NCBI GenBank assembly: GCA_020437105.1
Contig: JAGQWR010000008.1
Coordinates: forward strand, 1-56,533
Source: Saprospiraceae bacterium
GTDB lineage: Bacteria > Bacteroidota > Bacteroidia > Chitinophagales > Saprospiraceae
Direction: 5' to 3'
DNA: 56,533 nt
This document shows positions 1 through 9,041 of the stretch, piece after piece. Position 1 is the stretch's first letter, and every line of letters begins with the position of its first letter. The notes below the pieces were generated by a model. That model searched no databases. It was not told where the DNA came from and saw only the letters and a list, made by a program, of their open reading frames with translations. Both the position numbers and the translations under genes were made by a program.

Positions 1-142
1 GACAAATTTTATCTTGCACTTCGTTAAAAAGCCTCGCCGATGCTAAGGCATCGTCTACGTTTTTTGCCTTGTTCAAAATAAAATTTGCTTCGCTTTCGCT
101 CATTCATGCCCAGTTGGACAAGTCTAATGAAAATCAATCTAA
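1..142. other. Left-edge noncoding stretch with imperfect inverted repeat
   Basis: No gene is visible here. A 6-bp stem with a 4-base loop (CGATGC/GCATCG) lies near position 38-55. The A/T-rich words at about 3-18 and 75-90 are roughly inverted copies of each other (caaattttat against ataaaatttg). GACAAATTTTAT at 1-12 recurs exactly at 1400-1411, on the other side of the next gene. No clear promoter box was found before the gene at 143. Confidence 0.4.
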
Positions 143-1387
143 ATGAAATCTAATTTTTACTTCCTCTTTTTTTTAATCCTGGCATCGAGTTCATTGCAGG
201 CACAGGTCGTATTTATTGATACGGGTTATACTGCGGAGCAGATGGTTATGGATTTTTTCGACAACTCATGTGTCACGCCATCCAATGTAACATTTAACGG
301 AGGACCAGCTAGTATGGGCTTTTTTGAAGGGGCTAATACTGATTTAGGACTAAACGCCGGTATTGTTTTATCAACTGGTGACGTAAACCTTATTAGTGCT
401 TCCGCGGATGTTTTTGCAAGTGCAAACAACAGCACTGCCGGAGATGCAGATTTGGATGCCCTGGTGGTGCCTTTTCAAACATTCGATGCAGCTATATTGG
501 AGTTTGATATTTTGGTTAGTACGCCGGGCGATCTAAACTTTGAATACGTTTTTGGTTCGGAGGAATACCCGGAATTTGTTGGCAGTGCATTTAATGATGT
601 CTTTGCGTTCTGGTTATCAGATGGAGTAACTACTGATAATATTGCGCTTATTCCTGGTACTACGGATGCAGTTGCTATTAATTCGGTTAATGCCGATATG
701 AATGATATCTATTATGTTCCGTATCAGGAGCAATCTGGAACCACATTGGTTTACGACGGCTTTACTACGCCCTTACCGGCTACTTTTACCGCCATGGGCG
801 ATGGCATGTACCATGTGAAAATTGCCGTGGCAGATGCAGGTGATGGTGTTTTCGATTCAGGAGTTTTTATTGGTATAGAGAGCCTTTGCGGCCCAATGCT
901 TTTGAGTCCGCCTACCTCTTTTACACTCGAACAGGATGGTAATACAGTTTCTGTTGTCAATGAATCGCGTTATGCGACATCCTGGCATTGGGATTACGGA
1001 AACGGTTATGAAACGGATGAGCGCAACCCTGCTCCTTATGATTATCCGGAAGATGGAACATATACAATCGTTTTGACAACAGAGAATTACTGTTGTTCAG
1101 AGACTTTTGAATATGAAGTACAGGTCGGCGAAACAGTAGCAGTGCATGAGCTCGTTGAAAAACCGTTTAGTGTGCAACCGAATCCTGCCCAGGATTACCT
1201 GTTGATTGAATCAAAAGATGGCGCTGAAATGGTATATCAGTTGTTTGATATAACTGGTCGCTTGCTGTATAGCGGAACGGTAAACGGAAATACCCAGCTT
1301 GATCTAAGCGGAGTGGATGCTGGTCTATATCTGTTAAGTATTCAAACGGCTGATCAAACCTATTCAGAGCGGATTATCCGAAATTAA
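143..1387 (+). CDS. Secreted choice-of-anchor L protein with PKD-like domain and T9SS type A sorting domain
   Basis: A 414-residue exported protein of unknown specific function. Residues 1-21 form a signal peptide ending in LQAQ. Residues about 30-250 resemble the choice-of-anchor L domain: early FFDNSCVT, then FEYVFGSEEYPEFVG and NDVFAFWLSDG, the usual block of that family. Residues about 255-330 look like a PKD domain (SWHWDYGNG, DEYP-like turn, GTYTIVLTTENYC). Residues about 345-414 form a T9SS type A C-terminal domain with the hallmarks VQPNPAQDYL, LFDITGRLL and GLYLLSIQT. Proteins of this layout are exported by Sec, cross the outer membrane through the type IX system and are anchored or released at the surface. 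It stands alone, followed by a terminator at 1420. The ligand is not predictable from sequence. Confidence 0.85.
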   Translation: MKSNFYFLFFLILASSSLQAQVVFIDTGYTAEQMVMDFFDNSCVTPSNVTFNGGPASMGFFEGANTDLGLNAGIVLSTGDVNLISASADVFASANNSTAGDADLDALVVPFQTFDAAILEFDILVSTPGDLNFEYVFGSEEYPEFVGSAFNDVFAFWLSDGVTTDNIALIPGTTDAVAINSVNADMNDIYYVPYQEQSGTTLVYDGFTTPLPATFTAMGDGMYHVKIAVADAGDGVFDSGVFIGIESLCGPMLLSPPTSFTLEQDGNTVSVVNESRYATSWHWDYGNGYETDERNPAPYDYPEDGTYTIVLTTENYCCSETFEYEVQVGETVAVHELVEKPFSVQPNPAQDYLLIESKDGAEMVYQLFDITGRLLYSGTVNGNTQLDLSGVDAGLYLLSIQTADQTYSERIIRN

Positions 1388-1419
1388 TCAAGTCACGCTG
1401 ACAAATTTTATTTGACACG

Positions 1420-1470
1420 AAGGCTCAGAAGGAAATGTCAATTGCGTTTTCTTCTGAGCCTTGTTATTTT
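1420..1470 (+). terminator. Rho-independent terminator after the choice-of-anchor L gene
   Basis: A 12-bp stem (AAGGCTCAGAAG at 1420-1431 pairing with CTTCTGAGCCTT at 1451-1462) is followed by a T-rich tail to 1470. It sits 33 bases after the stop codon. Confidence 0.8.
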
Positions 1471-1546
1471 TAGAAACCCGGTCTTGATAATGCAACTATC
1501 TTGTTTGCTTTTCTGTTGTTTGTGGAGTTGAGAATATTGAAATGCT

Positions 1547-1554
1547 TAACTTTA
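1547..1554 (+). promoter_or_regulatory. Probable -7 promoter box of the Fur-family gene
   Basis: TAACTTTA is one base from the Bacteroidota -7 consensus TAnnTTTG. Transcription would begin around 1560, downstream of the GTG at 1556 that opens the longest frame. This favours the ATG at 1577 as start. Confidence 0.45.
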
Positions 1555-1576
1555 GGTGCGACAAGTTCAATTTTAC

Positions 1577-1990
1577 ATGGCATCAGCAATCGAAATATTA
1601 GAAAAGAATGGTCTTCGCAAAACGAATGTGCGTTTGGAAGTACTTGATCTTTTTTTGAAAAGTGAGACTGCACTTGCTCATCAGCAATTGGAGCATGCTC
1701 TGGCGGATGTAGATCGCATTACCCTCTACCGAACATTAAAGACGTACGAGCAAAAAGGCATTATCCACCGGGCATTAGATGGCACCCAAACCTCAAAATT
1801 TGCGCTTTGTGAATCCGGTTGTCCGGAACATGAACACCACCACTCACACGCCCATTTTCATTGTGAAGCTTGTGGAAAAACCACCTGCATTGAAGAAGTT
1901 GATGCGCCTAAAGTTGGTTTGCCTGATGGATATAAGATAAGCGGCATTCACCTGGTGATTCAGGGTGAATGTGCAGATTGCTGCCAATAA
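1577..1990 (+). CDS. Fur-family metal-responsive transcriptional repressor
   Basis: A 137-residue regulator of the ferric-uptake family, which binds operator DNA as a metal-loaded dimer to control iron, zinc or peroxide genes. The N-terminal winged helix (about 1-80) contains the recognition segment DRITLYRTLKTYEQKGII. A histidine-rich stretch HEHHHSHAHFHCEAC (about residues 88-103) supplies metal ligands and the first CxxC. A second cysteine pair lies near the C-terminus (ECADCC), so a structural zinc site is likely. The frame is open from a GTG at 1556, but that codon overlaps a likely -7 box, so ATG 1577 is preferred. Whether it acts as Fur, Zur or PerR cannot be settled; the short length and the His/Cys content fit Zur or Fur. 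It is monocistronic and ends at a strong terminator. Confidence 0.88.
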   Translation: MASAIEILEKNGLRKTNVRLEVLDLFLKSETALAHQQLEHALADVDRITLYRTLKTYEQKGIIHRALDGTQTSKFALCESGCPEHEHHHSHAHFHCEACGKTTCIEEVDAPKVGLPDGYKISGIHLVIQGECADCCQ

Positions 1991-2024
1991 AAAAGGGCGA
2001 CCATTTGGTCGCCCTTTTTTATTT
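1991..2024. terminator. Bidirectional terminator between convergent genes
   Basis: A near-perfect 13-bp hairpin with a core of AGGGCGACC/GGTCGCCCT is flanked by A4 on the left and T6 on the right. It can end transcription from the Fur gene on the plus strand and from the TPR lipoprotein gene on the minus strand. Confidence 0.85.
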
Positions 2025-2032
2025 TTGGTACA

Positions 2033-3475
2033 CTAGTTTCTCGGTGCTGCCCGAATCGTAGTTGATTCCTGTATCCAGCATCCCACGTAAAAGGATTGTC
2101 CTTCTTTCAAATTCCGTTGAAAAATTTCCTCGATTCCGGGCATATATTGTGTGTAAGTATTGATCAGCTTGTTGGCTTCGGATGCAGCAGATGGATCCAC
2201 TGCTTTGGCCTTGTTCCACATATCAATGGCCGGCCAGGTAACGATTTGGCTATCCCAGCCCCGACCCGGGCCACAGAGGGCTCCGCTGGAAGCATACAAT
2301 CTGCCAATCAGCAAGTAAGGCTCGCCCCAGTTTGGACGAATTTTGGCGGCATCAAGTGCATACTGACGGGCAGCAGCAAAATTCTTTAGATGGCTAAAAT
2401 AGATTTTAGCGATAAGTAGGATATACTTGGCTTTTTTTGTCTTATCACTTTCGTCTGCGGCCGCTTTTTTAAACAGATTGATAGCCTCGTTATATTTAGC
2501 ATCTCTCAATGCTGCATAACCTCCCTCGACAGCTGTTTCTTCGATGCACTTATCTTTCGCGGCGGCGATAATAGCGGCAAATTCCGGACTGCTCTCTTCG
2601 CAGCCTCCCCATTTGAAGCGACTGTAAACGGTGCGAATAACGTCGCAGTCATTTGGGTTTTCCTGGAACTCCGGGTAATACTTATCCCGATAATAAGTGC
2701 AATCAAAGAAACCCTGGATTGTCTCGAAGAATTCGAGCCGTAGGGGAGCATATTGCTCGACAGTCAGCCAACGATCGCAGGCTTCCCCTTCACAATTTGC
2801 CGTGCCATTCGCTATAATTTCCTGAATCAACACGGTATATTTTCGAGCTTCCTCGGTAGATACTTCTCCTGTGGTATGGAGGTCAACGAGCAGGGCCGTA
2901 AATGGATTGATTACAAAATCCTGGGCATCGATTTGATCTTTATCGATGGAGGATTTGAACAGGGCATAAATTTCTTGTGGTGTTGCTCTATATGGGTAGG
3001 TATAATACAGGTCAAAGGCTTTTCGTCCGTCGATATACCCGCCCTGCGGGTAGCATAGTTCGATCTGGTCATACAATTCGAAAATGCGATCAATATAGGT
3101 TTCCCGAATAACCGAGTCGGCCTGATTTTGAGCAAAAATCTGGTAAAATTTGATACCATCTGCCAGTAGCGTGTTCCGCTGGCCATCCGCAGCGGGTGCG
3201 ACAGCATAGACTTGTTTCCAATAAGAAAATGCTTCATTCCAATCGCCAGTCTTCATGAAATTTCGATAGACAACGAAGTCTTCCATAGCTGTTTGGGGAT
3301 CTGGCGCATCATTAAAATTGGGGCAGGGACTAAGATCCGGATTCGGCTGAGTTGCAGGTGCCGGTTTTGTTTCCTCCACAGGTGTTTCGGTAACTTTAGG
3401 TCCCGTTTTAGGTGTACAGGCCCATGCCAGGGTACTCAATAGGAGGAATGCGACAAATTTGATTTTGGTATTCAT
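2033..3475 (-). CDS. TPR-repeat lipoprotein
   Basis: A 480-residue lipoprotein. The signal peptide ends in the lipobox LAWAC, with Cys20 as the likely lipidated residue, followed by a Pro/Thr/Glu-rich linker. The rest is helical and contains TPR-like units (for example AALRDAKYNEAINLFKKAA and FAAARQYALDAAKIRPNW near 340-400), suggesting a protein-interaction scaffold in the periplasm. It is a paralogue of the next gene on the same strand (3629-5026): both share the pattern VVYR.F.K..D...AF.YWK..Y..APAADGQR and a C-terminal block ending GxxFYVGCWI or QTVTVGCWIGES. A terminator-like hairpin at 3535-3573 separates the two, so this copy may have its own promoter. The molecular role is unknown. 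Confidence 0.85.
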   Translation of the reverse strand: MNTKIKFVAFLLLSTLAWACTPKTGPKVTETPVEETKPAPATQPNPDLSPCPNFNDAPDPQTAMEDFVVYRNFMKTGDWNEAFSYWKQVYAVAPAADGQRNTLLADGIKFYQIFAQNQADSVIRETYIDRIFELYDQIELCYPQGGYIDGRKAFDLYYTYPYRATPQEIYALFKSSIDKDQIDAQDFVINPFTALLVDLHTTGEVSTEEARKYTVLIQEIIANGTANCEGEACDRWLTVEQYAPLRLEFFETIQGFFDCTYYRDKYYPEFQENPNDCDVIRTVYSRFKWGGCEESSPEFAAIIAAAKDKCIEETAVEGGYAALRDAKYNEAINLFKKAAADESDKTKKAKYILLIAKIYFSHLKNFAAARQYALDAAKIRPNWGEPYLLIGRLYASSGALCGPGRGWDSQIVTWPAIDMWNKAKAVDPSAASEANKLINTYTQYMPGIEEIFQRNLKEGQSFYVGCWIQESTTIRAAPRN

Positions 3476-3534
3476 AGCAAGTTGTTCAACGAATTTTGAG
3501 GAAAGATAGGAAATGCGCTGCGCATCGCCTAAAC

Positions 3535-3573
3535 AAAAAGAGCATCGTTCGATTTGCGTGAACGATGCTCTTT
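3535..3573 (-). terminator. Terminator between the two TPR paralogues
   Basis: AGAGCATCGTTC at 3539-3550 pairs with GAACGATGCTCT at 3560-3571. Read on the minus strand, the hairpin is followed by a run of T, which fits a terminator for the gene at 3629-5026. Confidence 0.75.
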
Positions 3574-3628
3574 AAGTATAACAATGTGTGTCAGAGGATG
3601 TTCGGTAAGGAATCCCGGACCACCTGTT

Positions 3629-5026
3629 TTATTTGAATCGTACGCGGACGGATTCTCCGATCCAGCAACCTACTGTTACTGTTTGGCCTTCCTGGATACC
3701 CCGCATAAACCCTTCTTGTTTTTCAGGTTTGTATTCGCTGTAGCGCGCTATTTTAGTATTCGCATCTTCAGAAACACTACCATCAATAGATTTGGCATAC
3801 GAGTATTTATCGAGCGCTGCCAACACCGCAATTTGCTTTTCCCAGGCATCGTCTCCACAGGAGCTGCTGGTAGAGGCATACATATCACCGATCAGCATAA
3901 ATGGTTGTCCCCAGTTTGGACGAAGTTTAGCTGCCCGGCGCGCATAATCTCTTGCGCTGCCATATTGCTTTTGCTTCCGGAATAAGATGGACGCGATGGA
4001 GAAATTCCACTCACCCAATTTTTCATTATCAGCAGCAGCACCTTTAGCCGATTCTTTGTCGATTGCTTTTTTGTATTCATCAATCGCACAGGAATAATCT
4101 TCGTGTTCGTAGCACCAGCGGGCTTTTTGTTCCGGATATACTTCAAACAGAGAATCCTGTATAGCTTCATTGATTGCGCCCACGACTTCCTCGAATTTTG
4201 CACGCATCTCCATAACAAGTGGATCACCCTCATCACAACCTTGCTGGACCATTACATTGTAGTAATACTTGGTCTTTTCAAAATCATCTGGTGATTCGCG
4301 GAAGAGGGGTTCAAATTTTGTTTTGAAGTATTCGCAATCAAAAACTTCGAAGAGTATCGGTCCAAAAGCAGCATCTAAACGGGCTTTTGTGGCTTCATAA
4401 GATGTGCCATACTCGTCATTATTTTCAATATTATAATCGGCAACGGCATAAAGTTTGTCGTGAATCTCACGCACTTGTTCTGCCGTCATTCGGCCACCCT
4501 GATATTCGTAAACGATTACGTTGGCATAGGGTTCCAGCACGATATACTCTGTTTCGTTTCCACCTTTTTCCAATGCGGAGGCTAAAACAGGTAGTAAGGT
4601 GTTGTAAGGTGACCGAAGGGAATAATACATGTCGTAGGCTTTTCTACCCAACAAGCGGGCTTCATCGCCATAACATTGAATCTGTTCGTCATAAAGCCGA
4701 AGGATAGTAGCGCTGTATTCCTTCTTTTTAGCTTCATCTGTTTCATTATTAAACAAATTCATATAGATAGTCCGGCCGTCAATATAATGAGAAGCACGTT
4801 GGCCATCAGCAGCAGGAGCCAGCGTGTAGGCTGTTTTCCAGTAATCAAAAGCTTGATCGAAGTCTTCGCCTTTTACAAATTGGCGATACACAACATGCGC
4901 TTCTTTGGCTTCTTCCTCATTCGGAGAACCAATCCATTTTTCACATTGCGCAGACAACGTTTGGGTAAAAAGTAGCGCAGCACCCAGTAGCGCAAAGCTT
5001 AACTTATGAGATTTTTTAGCAAGCAT
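3629..5026 (-). CDS. Secreted TPR-repeat protein, paralogue of the neighbouring lipoprotein
   Basis: A 465-residue exported protein if started at the ATG at 5026; the frame extends 18 codons upstream, but into the end of the preceding gene. With this start the protein opens MLAKKSHKLSFALLGAALLF and has a clean signal peptide ending LSAQ, then a Cys. Helical TPR-like repeats follow, notably EHEDYSCAIDEYKKAIDKE and YGSARDYARRAAKLRPNW. It aligns along its length with the adjacent lipoprotein at 2033-3475, so the two arose by tandem duplication; this copy has no lipobox. Its start lies 1 base after the stop of the upstream outer-membrane protein gene (5028), so the two are translationally linked. 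In Bacteroidota the coaX - outer membrane protein - TPR order is common. The function is unknown. Confidence 0.83.
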   Translation of the reverse strand: MLAKKSHKLSFALLGAALLFTQTLSAQCEKWIGSPNEEEAKEAHVVYRQFVKGEDFDQAFDYWKTAYTLAPAADGQRASHYIDGRTIYMNLFNNETDEAKKKEYSATILRLYDEQIQCYGDEARLLGRKAYDMYYSLRSPYNTLLPVLASALEKGGNETEYIVLEPYANVIVYEYQGGRMTAEQVREIHDKLYAVADYNIENNDEYGTSYEATKARLDAAFGPILFEVFDCEYFKTKFEPLFRESPDDFEKTKYYYNVMVQQGCDEGDPLVMEMRAKFEEVVGAINEAIQDSLFEVYPEQKARWCYEHEDYSCAIDEYKKAIDKESAKGAAADNEKLGEWNFSIASILFRKQKQYGSARDYARRAAKLRPNWGQPFMLIGDMYASTSSSCGDDAWEKQIAVLAALDKYSYAKSIDGSVSEDANTKIARYSEYKPEKQEGFMRGIQEGQTVTVGCWIGESVRVRFK

Positions 5027-5027
5027 T

Positions 5028-6353
5028 TTAGTCAAATTTTCGTTTGTAGAACCAGCTATTATCATTAAGAGTAAATCCAAGTGTCATTTTCACATATGTT
5101 TCCCGGATAAATTCTGCGGAGCCAAATTGCCCTGCCTCTAAAGCGAGATTAACAAATGATGTTTGTCCCCGCTGTAGTATAACAGGTAAACCTACCCCTA
5201 ATGTTACACCATAAGATGTTAAGGTTGAATTAAAGCTTCTGGCGTCTGTGCCATAAAAGCCTCCAAATCGGTACCTCATTTTCTTTGCATAACTATTGTA
5301 GGAGGTGATATCCGGAATGTACTCACCCCCAATTGCAATCCGGTAAGTATTACTTAATACCTCCGGCTTTGCATCGTTTTCATACGCACTCCAGTTTTCT
5401 AAATTGACATCAACTCCTAACTTAAGTTTTTGAAAGGATTCGTACATCAATCCGAAGTTAATTGTAGATGGCAAAACACCAGAACCCTCCACATCATTTT
5501 CTATTACGAGGGTATCCAGATCCGGATAGGAGCCATTTACACCTACGTAGAGTTTACTGGAGTTGGTTTTAAAAGATTGGGCAAGATTTCCAAATATACC
5601 AAAGGTTATGCTTTTATCCCCTCTGGTCGGCGTTTCTTCTGCTTTTTTAAGCCATAGCCTATACTGGGCGCCAAGGTCGAGTGTCCATGCCCGAATACTG
5701 ATTTCGTCTTCAAAATCATCCTGGTAGGCAATGCCCAGATCCTGAAAGAAGACACGTCGAGAATTGGTGATTTTGCCAAAAAGATAACCTGCTGAGAAAC
5801 CAAGGGAGAGTTCTTTGTAGCGGAAGCCGTTTGCCCACACGAGCCTGCTGGAACCACCAGTACCTTCAAAAATATTTATCGTTGTATCAAAAGCAGGTAC
5901 TACGTCGGTTGTTTGAATATCATATCCGACGCTTGTATAAGGCTGCAGGGCAATGGCCATACTCCAGTTAAAGGTCTTCTTTTTTCGTTCGAGTGCCTGA
6001 TTTATCGGATTACTCATTGGGAAACCCAGTGCCAAATACTGCAAATTCCCACTCCAAACACCTGCTGATCCATCATTACCTCCATCCAGAGAAGCATACT
6101 TGGCATACAGGCCAGCTTCAAAAGAGGTAGTTTGTAGGAATCCCAGTGATGCCGGGTTACGCAGATTCAGGTGATAAGGATTGTTAAAGGCGGCGGAAAG
6201 GCCTGCCATTCCAAGATTTGCACTGTAAGCCTGGGGAACGGGATCGCCCAAACCCAGGCGCGAGTATGGGGAATTATCTTTCGGCTGCGCAATCAGTTGA
6301 CCAGCAAGCAAAAGGAAAAAGCCGCAGAAAACGCTGCTCCAAAAGTTATGCAT
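5028..6353 (-). CDS. Outer-membrane beta-barrel protein next to coaX
   Basis: A 441-residue protein with a signal peptide (about 1-22, ending LIAQ) and an alternating, aromatic-rich pattern typical of outer-membrane barrels, e.g. NLQYLALGFPMSN, LGAQYRLWL and a final strand VKMTLGFTLNDNSWFYKRKF ending close to an aromatic residue. The N-terminal mature region SPYSRLGLGDP with LGMAGLSAAF and NLRNPASLG resembles the FadL/PorV-like barrels that start with an N-terminal hatch. It overlaps the end of coaX by 8 bases and runs directly into the TPR gene, so it is in the same transcript. A homologous unassigned barrel sits beside coaX in many Bacteroidota (family knowledge). The substrate is unknown. 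Confidence 0.8.
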   Translation of the reverse strand: MHNFWSSVFCGFFLLLAGQLIAQPKDNSPYSRLGLGDPVPQAYSANLGMAGLSAAFNNPYHLNLRNPASLGFLQTTSFEAGLYAKYASLDGGNDGSAGVWSGNLQYLALGFPMSNPINQALERKKKTFNWSMAIALQPYTSVGYDIQTTDVVPAFDTTINIFEGTGGSSRLVWANGFRYKELSLGFSAGYLFGKITNSRRVFFQDLGIAYQDDFEDEISIRAWTLDLGAQYRLWLKKAEETPTRGDKSITFGIFGNLAQSFKTNSSKLYVGVNGSYPDLDTLVIENDVEGSGVLPSTINFGLMYESFQKLKLGVDVNLENWSAYENDAKPEVLSNTYRIAIGGEYIPDITSYNSYAKKMRYRFGGFYGTDARSFNSTLTSYGVTLGVGLPVILQRGQTSFVNLALEAGQFGSAEFIRETYVKMTLGFTLNDNSWFYKRKFD

Positions 6354-7077
6354 TATAGTTCAAGATTTTATTTAATCCAATGAGGACCAAATGGGAGTTC
6401 ACAAATATCTCTCTTTTCAACATTTTATCAAAAAAGGCAGCATCTCCTCCTGTAACAAGCACGACTAAAGAGCCGTAAATAGTTTCCCAGGTTTTTAGAT
6501 AGCCTTCCAATTCAAATCGAATACCCCATTGGGCACCATTCCGAATCGCTGTTTCTGTACTCTTGCCAACTGAATGTCCCATTTCTCCCGGTGTAATATC
6601 CGGGAGTCTGGCAGTAAATTCGTGCATGGCCTTCAACCGCATGTGCAATCCGGGAGCAATATTTCCTCCCAGGTAAACGCCATCTGCGAGTAAATCATAG
6701 GTGATACAAGTACCTGCATCCAGCACGAGGCAGTTTTTTTCAGGAAACAAGTGGCTCGCACCAACGATAGCTGCCAACCGATCCTTTCCTAAGGTTTCCG
6801 GAGTTTCATAGGCCACTTTCACCGGTAAAGGGGTGATATGATCTAGTGAAATTGTCCGAAAATCTGCTTCCAGTCTTTGCCGGATCTGACTTGTGTCTGC
6901 ACCGGTAGATGAAATGATGATATTTTTCACCTGATGGTTGTATGCCAGGTGCTGTAGCTCATGCGTGTCATAAGTATCCAATACACCAGTCTGGAGCAAT
7001 TGATCTCCGGCAAACAAGCCGTATTTAATCCGGCTGTTGCCAACATCGACGGCCATATTGGTGGGCAAGTTAGGCAT
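6346..7077 (-). CDS. coaX: Type III pantothenate kinase
   Basis: A 243-residue enzyme that phosphorylates pantothenate, the first committed step of coenzyme A synthesis. Diagnostic motifs are the N-terminal phosphate-binding DVGNSRIKYGLF (from residue 10), TLGKDRLAAIVGA near 95, the catalytic-Asp segment LVLDAGTCITYDLL near 120, and GGNIAPGLHMRLKAM near 138. It belongs to the ASKHA superfamily and normally needs a monovalent cation. The size matches the family. The start could be the first Met or Met8 (MAVDVGNS). It lies 40 bases after purH and overlaps the barrel gene by 8 bases, so a purH-coaX-barrel-TPR transcript is plausible. A small GCCG-type hairpin sits in the 40-base gap, but without a convincing T-run. 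Confidence 0.95.
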   Translation of the reverse strand: MPNLPTNMAVDVGNSRIKYGLFAGDQLLQTGVLDTYDTHELQHLAYNHQVKNIIISSTGADTSQIRQRLEADFRTISLDHITPLPVKVAYETPETLGKDRLAAIVGASHLFPEKNCLVLDAGTCITYDLLADGVYLGGNIAPGLHMRLKAMHEFTARLPDITPGEMGHSVGKSTETAIRNGAQWGIRFELEGYLKTWETIYGSLVVLVTGGDAAFFDKMLKREIFVNSHLVLIGLNKILNYNA

Positions 7078-7117
7078 CTGTTTTGTTTAGACGGCTTTTC
7101 GCCGAAAGGCATACAAT

Positions 7118-8644
7118 TTAATGCTTGAAATGCCGGTTTCCGGTAGTGACCATCGCCATGTCATGGGCATCACAAAAGGCAATGCTATCTTCATCCCGGA
7201 TAGAACCTCCAGGCTGGATCACCGCTGTGATGCCGGCCTCATGAGCAATTTCGACACAATCCGGGAAGGGGAAAAAAGCATCGGAGGCCATCACTGCTCC
7301 TTCCAGATTAAAACCAAAGTCGGCTGCCTTTATTATTGCTTGTTTTAGGGCATCCACGCGGCTGGTATGTCCGCAGCCCATGCTTAGTAATTGGTTGTTT
7401 TTTGCTAAAACGATGGTATTAGACTTCAGGTGTTTGGCACAGATGTTAGCGAATAACAAATCAGCTATTTCACTTTCAGTAGGTGCTTTTTTGGTCACGG
7501 TCTGCAGGTCTTCCGCTTTTTCGGTCTTCAGATCTGCATCCTGTTCGATCACGCCATTTAACAAGCTTTTGAAGCTTTTGGGGGCAACATCCCAGTGTTT
7601 TATACGAAGTAGGATGCGTTTTTTCTTTTTGGATAACAGCTCAAGTGCATCGGCATCAAAGCCGGGTGCAATAAGTACTTCATAGAATATTTTATCGATC
7701 TCTTTTGCTGTGGACAGGTCAACAGACTTATTGGTAATCAGGATGCCGCCGAAAGCAGAAATTGGATCCCCTGCCAATGCGTCTTTCCAGGCTTGTGTAA
7801 GGGTCGGGCGGATAGCTACTCCGCAGGCATTGGTATGTTTTAGGATGGCGACAGCCGGATTTCCATCTGCCAGGTCGCGCATAATACCAACTGCTGCATC
7901 TACATCCACCAGGTTATTATAACTCAGGGATTTACCTCCAATGATTTCAAACATATCCTCCATGTTGCCATAAAAGGAGCCATCCTGATGTGGGTTTTCG
8001 CCATAGCGCAGGACTTGGGCTTCCGTGATACTTTGCTTGAAAGTTTGTTCTTCTCCGTTGGCGTTGAAATAGTTATAAATCGCGGTGTCGTAGTGGGAGG
8101 AGACTCCAAATGCTTTGCGAGCCAGGTGTTTCCGTTGCTCGAGGCTGGTTGTTCCACCGCCTTTTTGCAAGACATCGAGGAAATAAGCGTATTCATTCCG
8201 GGAAGGTACAACTGTAACATCCTGGTAGTTTTTGGCTGTTGCCCGGATTAGGGCGATGCCACCGATATCAATCTTTTCGATGATGGTTTCTTCATCGGTC
8301 GTGCTTGCGACTGTTTCCTCAAAAGGGTAGAGATCTACTATGACCAGGTCGATTTCCGGGATTTCATAGTCAGCCAGTTGGCCGAGGTGCGCGGGTTCGC
8401 GGCGTGCGAGAATACCTCCGAATACTTTAGGGTGCAGGGTTTTTACCCGGCCGTCCAGAATAGACGGATAGGAAGTAATGCTTTCTACAGAAGTCACTTC
8501 AATTCCGAGGCCTTCAATAAAATCCTGTGTACCACCGGTGGAGTAAATTTTTACGCCTTGTTGGTTTAATTCCCGTACGATTGGCTCCAGGCCATCCTTA
8601 TAAAATACGGATATCAGGGCGGACTGAATTTTTTTGTCTGTCAT
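7118..8644 (-). CDS. purH: Bifunctional AICAR transformylase / IMP cyclohydrolase
   Basis: A 508-residue cytosolic enzyme that carries out the last two steps of de novo IMP synthesis. It formylates AICAR with 10-formyl-THF and then closes the ring. The N-terminal MGS-like cyclohydrolase domain (about 1-190) contains [31 protein letters not shown] and the lead-in [10 protein letters not shown]. The C-terminal transformylase domain (about 195-508) contains [14 protein letters not shown], the substrate-binding [21 protein letters not shown] and the terminal GSIRDED and FTGxRHFKH-like ending (TTGNRHFKH). The length matches the family. A -7 box lies upstream at 8709-8716. The gene is the first of the minus-strand cluster. 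Confidence 0.97.
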   Translation of the reverse strand: MTDKKIQSALISVFYKDGLEPIVRELNQQGVKIYSTGGTQDFIEGLGIEVTSVESITSYPSILDGRVKTLHPKVFGGILARREPAHLGQLADYEIPEIDLVIVDLYPFEETVASTTDEETIIEKIDIGGIALIRATAKNYQDVTVVPSRNEYAYFLDVLQKGGGTTSLEQRKHLARKAFGVSSHYDTAIYNYFNANGEEQTFKQSITEAQVLRYGENPHQDGSFYGNMEDMFEIIGGKSLSYNNLVDVDAAVGIMRDLADGNPAVAILKHTNACGVAIRPTLTQAWKDALAGDPISAFGGILITNKSVDLSTAKEIDKIFYEVLIAPGFDADALELLSKKKKRILLRIKHWDVAPKSFKSLLNGVIEQDADLKTEKAEDLQTVTKKAPTESEIADLLFANICAKHLKSNTIVLAKNNQLLSMGCGHTSRVDALKQAIIKAADFGFNLEGAVMASDAFFPFPDCVEIAHEAGITAVIQPGGSIRDEDSIAFCDAHDMAMVTTGNRHFKH

Positions 8645-8708
8645 GAATCTGAAAATTTTGCGGTAAGGGCCTGATTAATACAGAATTGTGGTTTTTTAAA
8701 AGAAAGCG

Positions 8709-8716
8709 CAAAGGTA
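8709..8716 (-). promoter_or_regulatory. -7 promoter box upstream of purH
   Basis: CAAAGGTA on the plus strand reads TACCTTTG on the minus strand, an exact match to the Bacteroidota -7 consensus. It lies 65 bases before the purH start. No clear -33 TTG at ideal spacing was found. Confidence 0.6.
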
Positions 8717-8991
8717 AACAGAATAGGGGATAAATAAAGCCAATGACAGAAGTTCGGAGCAGAGTAAAATGCATTTGGTGATTCAGAAACCTGACTTATG
8801 GGAAAAGGCGGTTGGTTTTCAGGTCAATCAGGGGGTAGATTTGTTAACAGTTAGGGCAAAGAAGATGCTGACAAAAGCCCGGCCCTGATATAAAGCTATG
8901 GAAGTTGTGTAAGCGTTCATAATCAATGTGGTTGCCAGGGTTCACCAGCGCATTTGTGTTTGGTGGGCCCTATTTAATTAGTTTGAGTTTG

Positions 8992-9009
8992 CCCCGATAG
9001 CTATCGGGG
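8992..9009. repeat. Perfect 18-bp palindrome
   Basis: CCCCGATAGCTATCGGGG is a complete inverted repeat without a loop. A half-copy (ATAGCTATCGGGA) lies at about 10619-10631, between the second and third secreted paralogues. Palindromes of this sequence are familiar as dispersed intergenic elements in Bacteroidota (recollection, not checked). Confidence 0.7.
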
Positions 9010-9041
9010 GAGTGTGAGTTTGGGTTTGAGTTCAAAATTTA

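Noticed and set aside
4387..4975. Plus-strand open frames opposite the TPR gene
   Set aside because: They lie wholly inside the clear minus-strand gene, have no homology and start at poor sites.
8992..9009. The palindrome as a terminator of purH
   Set aside because: purH is read leftward, away from it, and there is no T-run on either side.
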